From: Agapetus fuscipes
Taxonomy: Eukaryota > Arthropoda > Insecta > Trichoptera > Glossosomatidae
Reading direction: 5' to 3'
DNA length: 64,000 nt
Assembly: GCA_951799405.1 (NCBI GenBank)
Contig: OX637339.1
Coordinates: 18,042,001-18,106,000 of the forward strand
Shown: in pieces, positions 21,344-31,320 of the stretch
How positions within the stretch are numbered: position 1 is the stretch's first letter
Layout of the letters: every line of letters begins with the position of its first letter
The notes under the pieces: generated by a model
Told to the model about the DNA's origin: nothing
Databases searched by the model: none
The model's input: the letters and a program-made list of their open reading frames with translations, nothing else
Program-made: the position numbers and the translations under genes

Positions 21344-21582
21344 TGAAAACATATATTTGTTTAGAATTTAAGACAGTTGAAGTTGCTTATTATTTATAGG
21401 AAACTACAATCACGTCGTTTAATTCTTTTTACAATCTTATCGACTTGCACGCGCACCGTCCGGCAAAATGGCTAATGGCTGTTCACCAGAAAGTAGGTAA
21501 ATACCTGAGTGCCGACCGAGCGCTACAAATAAACAAGAATACCTATTAAAGGAGCTTAATACGTAGTTGTAGTTCCTTTACA
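21344..21582 (-). repeat. 5' LTR of the gypsy element
   Basis: Same 239 bp as the 3' LTR. The base after it in element sense is TAAAATTGCTG, not a tRNA-complementary primer-binding site, so the site was lost with the 5' interior. Confidence 0.85.
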
Positions 21583-21815
21583 TCTATAATCTAAGCTGCA
21601 CAGATATGTTAACATTTAAGGCTCGTATGAAATACATCCCTACAGACAGGCTGGCGCCTACACATTCTGCATGTGTGCATACAAATAAACAAAACCTCAC
21701 ATGAACATAAACCTTGCCACTCCTTCCGCCCTTCCCTGAACCGGGGTGGCATTGGCAAAAGTGAACCGATTTTTACAGCACGGATGGCCAGCCTCATACC
21801 AACCTATCAGTCAAG
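21583..21815 (-). mobile_element. LINE-A 3' module, near full length
   Basis: Tail TCTATAATCTAAGCTGC directly abuts the gypsy LTR; the far end is CCTATCAGTCAAGGA. Diverged copy with GCCGCCCTTCCCTGAACCGG. Confidence 0.75.
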
Positions 21816-21984
21816 GAGCACAAAAAAATAAAAAATGATTTACAAATAGTCTGAATTAAACATATAACGGGTCCAAATTAAAGTTAAGTAAAATTGAATT
21901 TAATATTAAACTTAGAATTAATGCCCTAGCCGCCATTGTTGCAAATCAACCGCCATTTCTTTCGGTCCTTACATACTTCTTTCA

Positions 21985-22142
21985 TATACGCTTACAAATA
22001 TAAATTGAAAATCAAACCTCAAATGGACACACACTCTGCAATTTTTACCGACCTTCCCTGAAACAGGGGTGGCATTGGCAAAGTGAAACATTTGTGTACA
22101 CAGCTTGTGTGGTAAGCGTCATACCAACCATTAAGTCTAGGG
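21985..22142 (-). mobile_element. LINE-A 3' module, 3'-truncated
   Basis: CGCTTACAAATATAAATTG to CCATTAAGTCTAGGGA; the tail end is missing. Confidence 0.7.
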
Positions 22143-22395
22143 ACAACAAATACATTTATTTATTTAATTACTTATTATTACTTTTATATTTAATTACTTA
22201 ACCGTAGCATCCCAGCCATGTGACGTGACATTTTTTATGTCAAATTTAAACATGCTTACCTCATCGTTTAATACTGCTACACGATTCTGTCTCTCTCGCA
22301 CCTCACTTTCTTTCGCTCTACTTTTGCCTCCTAACAAACAGTAAGGGGTGGTTGGACTTTCTGAGGTGGGATGTCTCAGGAGAAATTAAACACAC

Positions 22396-22466
22396 AAATG
22401 GCATGCAGATTCGAACCCCGAGTCTCTGAGGTGCAAGTCAGTCACGTTCTCCACTTGAGTAATGCT
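22396..22466 (-). other. tRNA-derived sequence
   Basis: On the minus strand CTCAAGTGGAGAAC fits a box A position and GGGGTTCGAATCTGC a box B, about 40 bases apart. No paired acceptor stem is evident, so this is probably the head of an old SINE and not a working tRNA gene. Confidence 0.45.
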
Positions 22467-22544
22467 TAATTATAATACAATTGTTCGAACATGGCTCAAA
22501 AAAAATCACCACAATTTTTACTTTCTGTAATCTATTATATGCTT

Positions 22545-22755
22545 AATGCATGCCCAAAAGCAGACACGTGTAAGCTTGCGCTTGCAAATGCTGTATGTGT
22601 ACATACAAATAAAAATCCAATCCTCAAGTGAGCATAAGCCCTGTAACTCCTGCCGCCTGTAACTTCTCTGAAACTGGGGGGGAGGGCGCATTGACAAAAG
22701 TGAACCAAGTATTTTACAGCATGGGGGTCAGCCTCCTATCAACCCTTTTTTCAAA
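22545..22755 (-). mobile_element. LINE-A 3' module, truncated at the tail
   Basis: GCATGCCCAAAAGCAGACACG to GTCAGCCTCCTATCAACCC. Contains small insertions around CCGCCTGTAACTTC. Confidence 0.7.
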
Positions 22756-22844
22756 TAACATAGAGCAAAAAAAATGGGTAGAAAGGTTGCAATTCTTGCA
22801 TTACTGTTCTTATATAGATCAAAAAGTATAATCAAAATTTTCTT

Positions 22845-23095
22845 CCTTGACTTTGGTGGGTATGAGGTTGACCAACCATGCCGTAAAAAATGATTCACTA
22901 TGCCAATGTTACTCCTATTTCTGTAAATGACGGCAAATATTGGCAGGGTTCATGTTCATTTGGGATTTGGATCTTTATTTTGTACGCACACATGCAGCAT
23001 GTGTAAGCGTGAAATTATACGTATCTGCTTGTGAGAATGCATGTTATGTGAATCCCGAACGTAACATATCTTTGCAACTTGGATTAGATTATATT
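22845..23095 (+). mobile_element. LINE-A 3' module, full length
   Basis: TTCCTTGACTTTGGTGGGTATG to GCAACTTGGATTAGATTATA. Diverged. Confidence 0.8.
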
Positions 23096-23496
23096 GAAGC
23101 AAGAAAGTCGAGTGCAGTTCCCTGTACAATTGATGTTGCGATATTTTTCGCATTTTCTTTCCTCGTACATTATGTACATAGTTTCATGTCGCGCGCGTTT
23201 TTGTGAAGTGTGTGTAAACCTTATGTACTCTTGAGCCGTCGCGTCGTACAAAGGACGGGTGAGAGATGGAGCCCACTTCAGACACCTAGAGTACAAGTAG
23301 ATTCAACTAAATGTGCCAAAGAACCATTCTAGACATTTTGTATTTTACTTGCGCCCAGGAGGGGTAAAAATAAAGTATTGTTTTGGTGATAATTTTTTTT
23401 TTTGTAAGATTTTCATAAAATGGGGTGTCCTGCTGCAGGACATGCTAAAAACACTTCTTCTTATTCCTTTCATATATTCCAAGAATCTGCTCGTCG
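23096..23496. other. No recognised feature
   Basis: No shared repeat or coding motif seen. Confidence 0.4.
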
Positions 23497-23607
23497 ATAA
23501 GTAGCAAAGGTATATTATTAGCGTTTAAGGTTCATCTTACTTGCATTCACTAAAATAGTCACGTGTAAGTTCGCGCATACATATGCTGCATATATATATA
23601 CAAGGAT
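23497..23607 (-). mobile_element. LINE-A 3' module, left part of a split copy
   Basis: AGTAGCAAAGGTATATTATT to CATATGCTGCAT. The rest of the copy resumes at 23866; CTGCAT occurs on both sides of the interruption. Confidence 0.65.
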
Positions 23608-23865
23608 AATTTTTTTCAAAGGTACACATAACCAAATAGCCCCGTTTTTGTGTGTGCCGCACCTCAAGGGCTCTCTCAAATCACGGATAAGATTTTTTGT
23701 AAAGATAGGTCTTTAGTGATCCTGTGCTCCTTTAAAGACACCCACAGTTTCTGCCTTCCTCACATTAGGTGGTAGTCTGTTCCACTCCATTGGGCCCGCA
23801 AACCGGAAAGCACGGTCTCCAAAATTAGTGCGTGGCTGACGTGACGGTTGGACTAAGTCAACCTG
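23608..23865 (-). mobile_element. LINE-C fragment with 3' end, nested
   Basis: The minus strand reads GTGGAACAGACTACCACC (WNRLPPNVRKA coding), then GTGGGTGTCTTTAAAGG. The 3' end is GAGCCCTTGAGGTGCGG, CACACAAAAACGGGG and ATTATCCTTG, with a TA-repeat tail. The same 3' end is present at 61861-62398. Confidence 0.7.
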
Positions 23866-24256
23866 CATGTGTGCAAATAAAATAAAAACCCTAATCTTAA
23901 ACTAACATAAACCTAGCAACTTACGGGGCTATTCTTAGACATTTAAGTCGTCGGTTGAGCCCACGCTTTGACAAACTAATTATGAATTTGTATGAAGACC
24001 TGTCAATCCAAGATGGCCTCAAGTGAACAGCTGATTAGTCTTCATATAAGTATTACCAAAATTCGGTAGGTATGAATGACCGTGCTGATGAAACTTCCAG
24101 CGCAGGCACCATTAGTTTGTCAAAGCGTGGGCTCAACCGACGACTAAAATGTCTAAGAATAGCCCCGTTACTGTTTAAACAAAGGTGACGTTGACAATGT
24201 AAACCATTTTTTACAGTATTGGGGGTCAGCCTCGTAGAAACCAATTGGTCAAGGAA
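23866..24256 (-). mobile_element. LINE-A 3' module, right part, cut by a MITE
   Basis: CTGCATGTGTGCAAATAAA to AACCTAGCAACTTA, then after the MITE CTGTTTAAACAAAGGTG to CCAATTGGTCAAGGAA. Confidence 0.75.
23924..24167. mobile_element. MITE, 244 bp, TTA target duplication
   Basis: Terminal inverted repeats of over 50 bp starting CGGGGCTATTCTTAGAC and ending GTCTAAGAATAGCCCCG. TTA flanks both ends (23921-23923, 24168-24170), as in PIF/Harbinger elements. It interrupts the conserved GCAACT...CCCTG part of a module copy, so the empty site can be inferred. Its interior is related to 55940-56080. Confidence 0.85.
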
Positions 24257-25125
24257 TACTGAATTTTTTTATTGGTCCTTCGATGGGAATTAAGCCTTAT
24301 ACGTTTCAATTATGAATCTGGAGATTTTACTAGTAGACTACAAACGATTTGATACATTTTTTTTTTTGTGTCAGATCATTTAATATAATCTTGATTGTAA
24401 AAGAATGAGAAAAAAAACCAGGACCGCATTCTGATCACTAGGGAGCCCTGGTAATTATTTCTTTTGTGACAGATATTTTTTCACGTGGAAAAGTGCGTGT
24501 TCTGCCTTCTGCGTTATCTGTTCCGGCCCTGAAAAAAAAGATATCTCTGTATGGAAGCGTTCGCATGGAAAGAGAGAAAGAAAAGGATAAAAAAAGATGA
24601 AAAATTGGCGCCCTGAGTTATTATTGTATAATGTAGAAACGTATGGTCATCATGCTATAATTCAGTGATTATCTATAATCTAAGCTGCAAAGATATTGTT
24701 TTATTTTTTGTAAGCGGGTTCTATTCAATTAAAATTGTGGTTTAGTTTTTCAACACAATTTATTTTTTAATATTTTTTTTAACACTTTCATGGTCGGTAT
24801 TATTTAAAGAATTGATTTTGTGGTTTTTATTCTTTTTATTTTATCAATTTCGGTTCAGAGCTACATTTTAGTTCGACGGTTGATTGATTTCTCCAGCTGC
24901 AATGAACTTCGGTCTTTAGGTAATGCTAAAAATAAAGATTATTATCGAAACATGGAGAATCGTTACATGCCACCTTGCTAGACTTCACCAGAACATTCGA
25001 TTCAACACTCAATCTCAAAGAAATACAAATTATTTTCAGGTACCTATCTAAGCGTCTATTTATTTCTAGAGAGAACTAACACAGACAAACCAGACACAAC
25101 TACACAATACTAATATTCGTAACGC
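24257..25125. other. No recognised feature
   Basis: AT-rich. Only a 20 bp module tail fragment (CTATAATCTAAGCTGCAAAG) at 24673-24692. Confidence 0.4.
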
Positions 25126-25345
25126 AAAGCAACGCAACTAAGCTACACATATAGTGTAATTTCTTGCCGCCTTATGCACGCTAAATACAACATTTAAAGG
25201 AATAACTCGGCAATACGTTGCAACGCAACTAAGCCACACATTCAGTGTAACTTCTTGCCGTGTTATCCCCGAAGGATTTCGCATGTGGCGAGTGGAACTT
25301 ATTTTTTGCCAATCACTTCAATTGAAGTGGGGTTTTTTCCAGCTC
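25126..25345 (-). mobile_element. SINE-2 3' ends, two inverted pieces
   Basis: AACTAAGCTACACATATAGTG at 25136 and AACTAAGCCACACATTCAG at 25225, the second continuing through CCCCGAAGGATTTCGCATG to CACTTCAATTGAAGTGG. Confidence 0.7.
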
Positions 25346-25740
25346 CTTGAAAATTTTGGAATTTGAAATTCGTGGTATAGCAATTGGCATGCTTCCCATT
25401 TCAATGCGCATTCTGCATATTTTGTGCATATTATACACATATAGACCACTCTTCATAATTTTCGACAGCCACTCTCCCTCAGTGGGCTAGATATTGGATA
25501 GAGTACCGCGCATATGCACACATATGTACAACAGACCACGGTAATGATATTTCAAGTAGTCCACTCAATTGCATGCAAATTTATATACGCAAAAAATACC
25601 GCGGAATTGCGTGGAATAAAATGAAGAAAAAAATCTGGTTTTGGTTGGACATTCAAATCAAGTATTCACACATTTCGACCAAATATATTCTTCTTTAATG
25701 GCAATTGCAATGTTTTTCTCTAATTTAAACCCATATTAGC
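25346..25740. other. No recognised feature
   Basis: AT-rich linker. Confidence 0.4.
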
Positions 25741-25928
25741 TTTTGTCAATGTCACCCCTGTTTCAGGGAAGGTCGGCAAGAGTTGCAGGGCTTATGTTCA
25801 TTTGAGATTGGGTTTTAATATTGTAGGTCCACATGCAGCATGTGTGAGCGCGAAATTATGTGGGAATGCATTTAATATGAATCTCAAATGATACGTATCT
25901 TTGCAACTTATATTTAGATTTAGATTTA
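25741..25928 (+). mobile_element. LINE-A 3' module, 5'-truncated
   Basis: TTTTGTCAATGTCACCCC to CTTATATTTAGATTTAG. Internal deletion in the GCGCGAAATTATG region. Confidence 0.8.
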
Positions 25929-26098
25929 GCGAGATTGACCTGTAATTTTGCCAATGCCACCCCGGTTTCTGGGAAAGACGGGCAGAGTTTCATGGTTTAT
26001 GTTAATTTGAGGTCTAGTAAATACGAGTACACATGCCGCATGTTGAAACGCAAACTCACACATGTCTTCTTTTAAGTATGCATTGGATATGATTCTGT
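25929..26098 (+). mobile_element. LINE-A 3' module, degenerate
   Basis: Head-to-tail with the previous copy: TTTTGCCAATGCCACCCC, GGTTTCTGGGAAAGACGG, to GCATTGGATATGATTC. The stem CCC..GGG is kept despite loop changes. Confidence 0.6.
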
Positions 26099-27490
26099 GT
26101 TTTACAATGTTTTATTTATGTATTTTATTGATTCTTCCTAGGATTGGAATTCAAGTCTTCAGTTCAAAAAGTTAAAACAGGATTGTTTTAACTTTCTTTT
26201 TTCACTGTTTTTTAAGAGCTGAAGCGCTATTATTTTCAATTCCTTACGACCTTAAGGCAACGTAATAGCGATTCGTGTCCTAAAACATGGTGTACTGTAT
26301 TTTTTTAAACTTATTTTTATTTTCACAAGCGCTAGCAAGCTCCGACTTGAATTGTTATCCATAGTGTAATGAATTTATTTGCGCTTCTGGAAATAAAATT
26401 GTTAATTTCATTCGTTTTGTATTTCCATTTTTTAATATGCTTAATGCGATATGCGCGTTTTACGCTCATGCAACTCCAACGTCTATACAAAACAGCCTAA
26501 CAGGGCTGGCTACCTTTGTAAAACCTCAGCATTGCATTACCTCACCCGCCTCCCCCATTCTCCCGTATCCACCCACATCACCCCCAATCTCCCATTCCAT
26601 CCTCACTCTCACATTTTCACCCATATCTCCCGAGCACTCCCCTGTTCACCACTGTTTTCTTGTATAATTATCTTTTTTCTTTTTTCAGTAATCGTTCCTT
26701 TTGATCCATATCTACCCTGATCACCATTCTAAGATATTTTTCATGGAGCCTCTATTATCTATTTGTTCCATTGAGGTATATATATGGAGGGGCTGTGAAT
26801 GTGATTTAGTACCAATCGACATGATGCAACGTCTTTAACACCATACATTGCTAATAGTGTTGTCTCGCTCATGTCATATGAAATGCTTTTGTTATTTTCT
26901 ATATAGGTAAGCAACGTGTCTCTACTCCGTCTTCAATCTATTTACATTTCACCATGGAAACCATAAATCACCATGGCAACGGAACTTTGTTACTAGTGTT
27001 GTTGAATGTATGAAAATATCTGATAAATTCCGAATTCAAAAATGTTCCTACCTCATTGTGTACGGGATGATTTTCACAAGTATCTATTATCACGAGCATA
27101 GAAGTTACATACTTGAAGAAGCAAATACCTATATATTTGAACATCACTAGTTCTAGAAATGGCTGTCACTTTCGCGAACAAAATATTTCGACAAATGAAA
27201 AATAAATTGTATCAATGTAATCATATAGAATAGTGATTAAAGTGAAATATTATTCCATGTTCTTTAACACATTGCGTCTCTTTTGTAGGCACGTTTAGAA
27301 AATACCCTGTTTGGCATTTATATGGATTTTTTTTCATTTAGATTTTTTTTCCAATTAGGTAACAGACCTGTTGACAGTTGGAAGGTTACCGAAAGACTGA
27401 ATTTGGATTTTTGTATGATGAGTGGGGTAGCGCATTTCTAACTCTCAAAGTATTGATTTCTCAGCCCATCCAGTTCTATATATCGATGAT
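26099..27490. other. Mostly unrecognised; one pyrimidine-rich patch
   Basis: 26540-26640 is a C/T-rich stretch with CCACCCACATC and CCCATATCTCCC, similar to the minisatellite at 27491-28105. Nothing else recognised. Confidence 0.45.
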
Positions 27491-28105
27491 TTGTTCATAT
27501 TTTTTAGAGAACCGATCACCAATTCCCCTCTAGATCTTTCATCTTCACCCATATCTCCAATGTTTTTCTTTAGGTGTTTTCAAAGTTTCGCATTGCATAT
27601 CTTTATATCTCACATTCTACCATATTCACCACTATCTCTCCCCTATTCTCCCCCATCTCCCTATATCTCTCATCATCTCTTACATTCTACCATATTCACC
27701 ACTATCTCTCCCTATTCTCCCCCATCTCCCTATATCTCTCATCATCTCTCACATTCTACCATATTCACCACTATCTCTGCCTATATCTCCCCTTTTCTCC
27801 CCCATCTCCTTATATATATCGCATCATCTCTCACATTCTACCATATTCACCTGTATCTCCACCTATATCTCCCCTATTCTCCCACATCTACCCATATCTC
27901 ACCTTTTCTCTCACATCCACCCATATCTCACCTTTTCTCTCACATCCACCCATATCTCACCTTTTCTCTCACATCCACCCATATCTCACCTTTTCTCTCA
28001 CATCCACCCATATCTCCCCTATTCTCTCACATCCACCCATATCTCACCTTTTCTCTCACATCCACCCATATCTCCCCTACTCTCCCACACCCCTCTCTAT
28101 ATGGT
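27491..28105. repeat. Pyrimidine-rich minisatellite, 29 bp and about 70 bp periods
   Basis: From 27902 a 29 bp unit (CCTTTTCTCTCACATCCACC plus CATATCTCA) repeats at least five times. Between 27611 and 27834 a larger unit starting CATTCTACCATATTCACCAC recurs at spacings of 72, 69 and 82 bp. Frames of 234 and 180 codons run through it with repetitive Ser, His, Pro and Ile. They are a consequence of the periodic sequence and I do not call them genes. Confidence 0.85.
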
Positions 28106-28302
28106 CACTCTCGTGAAAGCGCCTTCTACGAAATCGCATTAAAAGTTACCTCATATCAAAACCGACGCGCTACAACTTCATCTCGCGTGCGGTAAACCTG
28201 GTTGCCCGGTATCATTTTTATAAAGCTAAAAGCAGACTCTTTAATTAGATCCTTAACAAAATAATGCACTCATCTAATAAAGACAAAGAATCTATCTATA
28301 AT

Positions 28303-28540
28303 CTATATTCTAAGTTGCAAGGATATATTCATTCAAAGCTCTCAGATGTATGTATATGAACATAAGCCCTGCAACTCTTGCCGACCTTCCCTGAAGCATG
28401 TGTAATCGCGAACTTGTACTTGTCTGCTTTTCGGAATGCGGAATTTAATATGAACCTCAAATGTTTACATATTTTTGCAACTCAGATTATAGATGGGCGG
28501 TCAGCCTCGTACCAGTCATGGAAGTCATGGAACTGGGCAG
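28303..28540. mobile_element. LINE-A 3' module with an internal inversion
   Basis: 28303-28399 is minus-strand module (tail to CCTTCCCTGAAG). 28400-28492 is plus-strand module 3' part (CATGTGTAATCGCG to CAGATTATAG). 28493-28540 is minus-strand again (GGTCAGCCTCGTACC). This is either an inversion inside one copy or a twin-primed insertion into another. Confidence 0.65.
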
Positions 28541-28845
28541 GTGACTAGAAGAAGGTGCGAGTAATATAGGTGTCTTGTGACGTCATCCACCGACCTTAAT
28601 ATTCAAAATGTGCCGAGTACTGTATCTTTTCCTCTCCCCGTTTTCCTTTTATTCTCACCCTGGCATCATACCCCTCTACTCATTTCTCACCGGAATACAG
28701 CGGCGTACCCAAAAAAATAAAACATTTTTATTTTGCAATTTATTATATCCGTCTTTTTTTTATTCTTCAATATTATTATTGTTTCTATTCTTGATAATGC
28801 TCTTGCAAGTCTTGACCATGCTCCATTTTCTATCCTTCTCAATTC
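28541..28845. other. No recognised feature
   Basis: T-rich with no recognised repeat. Confidence 0.35.
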
Positions 28846-28938
28846 ACTTTGTCCATGTCACCCTGTTTTAAGGGAAGAACGGCAAAATCGGCAAGGCTTA
28901 ATAAGTTCATGTGATGTTTTGTTATCGCTTTACATATA
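28846..28938 (+). mobile_element. LINE-A 3' module, middle fragment
   Basis: CACTTTGTCCATGTCACCC to TTCATGTGATGTTTTG; ends at a MITE-1 copy. Confidence 0.6.
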
Positions 28939-28939
28939 G

Positions 28940-29190
28940 CTACTTTTAAGTTAAAACTGAAAAAGCGCTGATTCACCGATTTGAGATATCGTGGATTAAA
29001 CATTTTATTGGGTGTTACTTCTCATAGTAAGTGAACTAATTGCAAGGAAGTGCTCATGAAAACTACCGAGCTACAGGATTTTCACACGTTTTTAGTGTTT
29101 TTTCTCGTAGAAAATAAGAGAAAATGTGCATTTATCAGAGAAACCCATATTAGCTTAATATGTCACTTATTCAGTTTTATCTTTAAGTTA
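28940..29190. mobile_element. MITE-1 copy
   Basis: Ends CTTTTAAGTTAAAACTG and CAGTTTTATCTTTAAG are inverted repeats. Shares GTAAGTGAACTAATT, GGAAGTGCTCATGA and CAGAGAAACCCAT with 36093-36343. Confidence 0.7.
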
Positions 29191-29273
29191 TGTATATCGA
29201 TATGCTGAATGTGTAAAAATAAAAAAAATCGAATGAGGTGTGACATAGTAAATATAGTGATGTAACCCGGCCG

Positions 29274-29705
29274 GGTCTAATCTAATCTAACCTAATCTAA
29301 GTCGCAAAATATATGTATCATTAGAGATTCACATTATATTAAAGATTTTGAATTATGATTACGGTCGTTAGACATTTTAAAGAATGAAAAAAACGGATTT
29401 TACTGACCGTGCAATTACATTATATGCATTTTCACAAACAGGCACGTATAAGTTCGCGCTTAAACATGCCGCATGTGGTCCTACAACATTAAAACCCGAA
29501 ACTCAAATTAGCATACACCCTGCAACTCCTGCCGACCTTCCCTGAAGCAGGGGTGACATTGGCAAATTGAACCATTTTCTACAGCATGGGTGGTCAGCCG
29601 CATACCAACCTATAGGTCAAGGAACATACACAACAAATTACATTTCTTATATTAACAAATTATAACATGTATGGACAACAAAAACTAACAGAAAGTTAAG
29701 GAAAA
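29274..29705 (-). mobile_element. LINE-A 3' end: module plus upstream untranslated part
   Basis: Module from TCTAATCTAATCTAACCTAA to CCTATAGGTCAAGGAA at 29625. Then the complement of the LINE-A 3' untranslated stretch (CATACACAACAAATTACAT, ATGGACAACAAAAACTAAC) to about 29700. Interrupted at 29340-29416. Confidence 0.8.
29340..29416 (+). mobile_element. 77 bp foldback-family insertion
   Basis: Flanked by perfect 9 bp copies of ACATTATAT (29331-29339, 29417-29425) inside a LINE-A module. Contains GATTACGGTCGTTAGAC, shared with 30911-31120 and 2604-2700, and ends ACTGACCGTGCAATT. Confidence 0.75.
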
Positions 29706-30060
29706 GATACAAATAAAAAAAAAAATCTGAGTCCTTTGTGAAACCTTAATTCAGTGATACACAAGATAATAGAAATTTTGAAAGCTTAGTGCCAGAAAAA
29801 AACGAAAAAAAAATTAAATTAAATTCATGTCGGTACGCTACTGATCTCCCAGATTAATATAGTAAGTGGAGTACACTGCTTTGGTTTTTTCACGTTTTTT
29901 TTTGCTACCTGCTCGTACTTCTGTTTTGTATTTTTTTTTTTTAAATAACGCGAAGATGTTTTTATCATAGTAGCACACCTCTGCATATATACCTCAAATA
30001 TATATATAAATTTACACAACCAAAAGCGGCGGCAAAATGTTTTTCGAAAATGCGATAAAA
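29706..30060. other. No recognised feature
   Basis: A- and T-run-rich linker. Confidence 0.4.
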
Positions 30061-30136
30061 GCGCCCTTGGGGTGGCTAGTGCCACTAAACGGCGCTGTAT
30101 ACAAATTGTCCAATTATTATTATTATTTTATTATTA
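30061..30136 (+). mobile_element. Short hairpin element with ATT-repeat tail
   Basis: GCGCCCTTGGGGTGGC, TA, GTGCCACTAAACGGCGC forms nested stems. Compared with 57403-57458 the inner stem has GTGGC/GCCAC in place of GTGAC/GTCAC, a compensatory change. The tail is ATTATTATTATTTTATT. Confidence 0.65.
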
Positions 30137-30334
30137 AATATGTACTTATATAGAAATACAGGGAATCGGTTTCTCTTCATTTCCATATAAATATTTTATT
30201 TAAAAATAAATCCTACATTTCCGTCTTTGATTCTTAACGAATCATAATTATACGACCAAAAGCGGTAATGTAGTGTTTTTGTAAAATTAATTAAATACAC
30301 AAAAATTCAGAAAATCACTTGCTCATCATTTCTA

Positions 30335-30402
30335 TACTCGTGCCACGTGCGAACCCTTCGGCAAGAATTTGTACTATATGTGTAGCTTAGTTGCGTTTTG
30401 GC
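30335..30402 (+). mobile_element. SINE-2 3' end
   Basis: GCCACGTGCGAACCCTTCGG to TGTAGCTTAGTTGCGTTTTG. Confidence 0.65.
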
Positions 30403-30540
30403 TTTATGTACTAATTATCATAATAGTATCTGGATGTCAAATAACTCCGTCATTTTGTGTGTTACAATTTCATTGCAAATTTCGGGCGCGTCACATTTCG
30501 CCGTTCCTCACTGCAGAATATTAATATTATTATTATTATT

Positions 30541-30573
30541 TTGTAGAGCGTCAGCGTATTCTGACGCTCCTAC
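30541..30573. repeat. Short inverted repeat
   Basis: GTAGAGCGTCAG and CTGACGCTCCTAC pair as a 12 bp stem with one bulge around a 6-base loop, beside an ATT repeat (30517-30540). Could be the 3' hairpin of a retroposon. Confidence 0.5.
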
Positions 30574-30639
30574 AATGTTGTGTAATAGGACACTGCGGAA
30601 TGATATTCACGTATGTGTACTCAAAATGCAGGCAGAAAG

Positions 30640-31165
30640 ATGTGTGACGTTGCTAATTATAAATTCATGGCTGGTGATGTTTCACGTTTAATATTTCAGT
30701 GATGTTAATATTGGTATTGAAAATCTGCGTAAGGATTTTTTTGTGATGTTTAAAGATCTGTGACGTTGCTAATTACATATACATGGTTAGTGATGTTTCG
30801 CATTTAATATTTCAGTGATGTTTATCTTGGTATTAAAAATCTGCGTGATAATTTCTTTATGATGTTTAAAGATCTGTGACGTTGCTGATTACAAATACAT
30901 GATTGGTGATAGTTAGGTTTAAGTTAGAATTACGGTCGTTTGATATTTTGACAATTATATTAATTCTAAAACTAAACATATTTCAGAACTTAATTTAACT
31001 CGGATATTTTACGAACCGTTTAGAGAGAACTTACATCATTCTCGACGTTTCGTAAAATATCCGAGTTAAATTGAGTTTTGAAATTTGATTAGTTTTAAAA
31101 TTAATATAATTGTTAAAATAATTGGTGATGTTTCCCATTCAAAATTTCGGTGATGTCAATCTTGG
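30640..31165 (+). repeat. 116 bp tandem repeat, about 2.5 units, split by a foldback
   Basis: TGACGTTGCTAATTA recurs at 30645, 30761 and 30877 (period 116), with TTTAATATTTCAGTGATGTT and AAAATCTGCGT in each unit. The third unit is interrupted at 30911 and continues at 31121. Confidence 0.8.
30911..31120 (+). mobile_element. Foldback insertion, 210 bp, 9 bp target duplication
   Basis: ATTGGTGAT flanks both sides (30902-30910, 31121-31129). Arms of about 65 bp (TTGACAATTATATTAATTCT / complement at 31090-31116) enclose a loop with CGACGTTTCG, GAACTTACATCATTCTC and AACCGTTTAGAG. The loop is shared with 2313-2345 and 37700-37740. Confidence 0.8.
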
Positions 31166-31320
31166 TATAGAATATCGGTTCCTTGGTAGAACGACGCATG
31201 ATATAACTAATTACACATTACAGATCGACACATGACAGAACAACACAATGAAAAACCATCACAGTGACAAAACATCACAAGACAAAACAACACACAAAAT
31301 AACATCACATACCTAAAACA
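31166..31320 (+). repeat. Short-period CATCACA/GACAAAA repeat
   Basis: GGTTCCTTGGTAGAACGACG then ACACATGACAGAACAACAC and CAGTGACAAAACATCACAAG. Same family as 3128-3262. Confidence 0.6.

Larger units (their letters stand above)
18766..21582 (-). mobile_element. Gypsy-type LTR retrotransposon, internally deleted
   Basis: Two 239 bp LTRs (18766-19004 and 21344-21582) bracket a 2.3 kb interior on the minus strand. As read by eye the LTRs are identical, so the insertion is young. The interior starts inside reverse transcriptase: gag, protease and the N-terminal part of the polymerase are missing. Outer flanks (TTTA left, TCTA right) are not a clean TSD. The 7 bases before the left LTR (AATTTTA) recur before the right LTR, hinting at a microhomology-mediated deletion or template switch. 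Confidence 0.9.

Noticed and set aside
22396..22466. Functional tRNA gene on the minus strand
   Set aside because: Only promoter-box similarity; acceptor and D arms cannot be paired convincingly.
27491..28195. 234-codon open frame as a protein-coding gene
   Set aside because: Its sequence is dictated by a 29 bp and a 70 bp pyrimidine-rich tandem repeat; a second frame is equally open; no domain or start context supports a gene.
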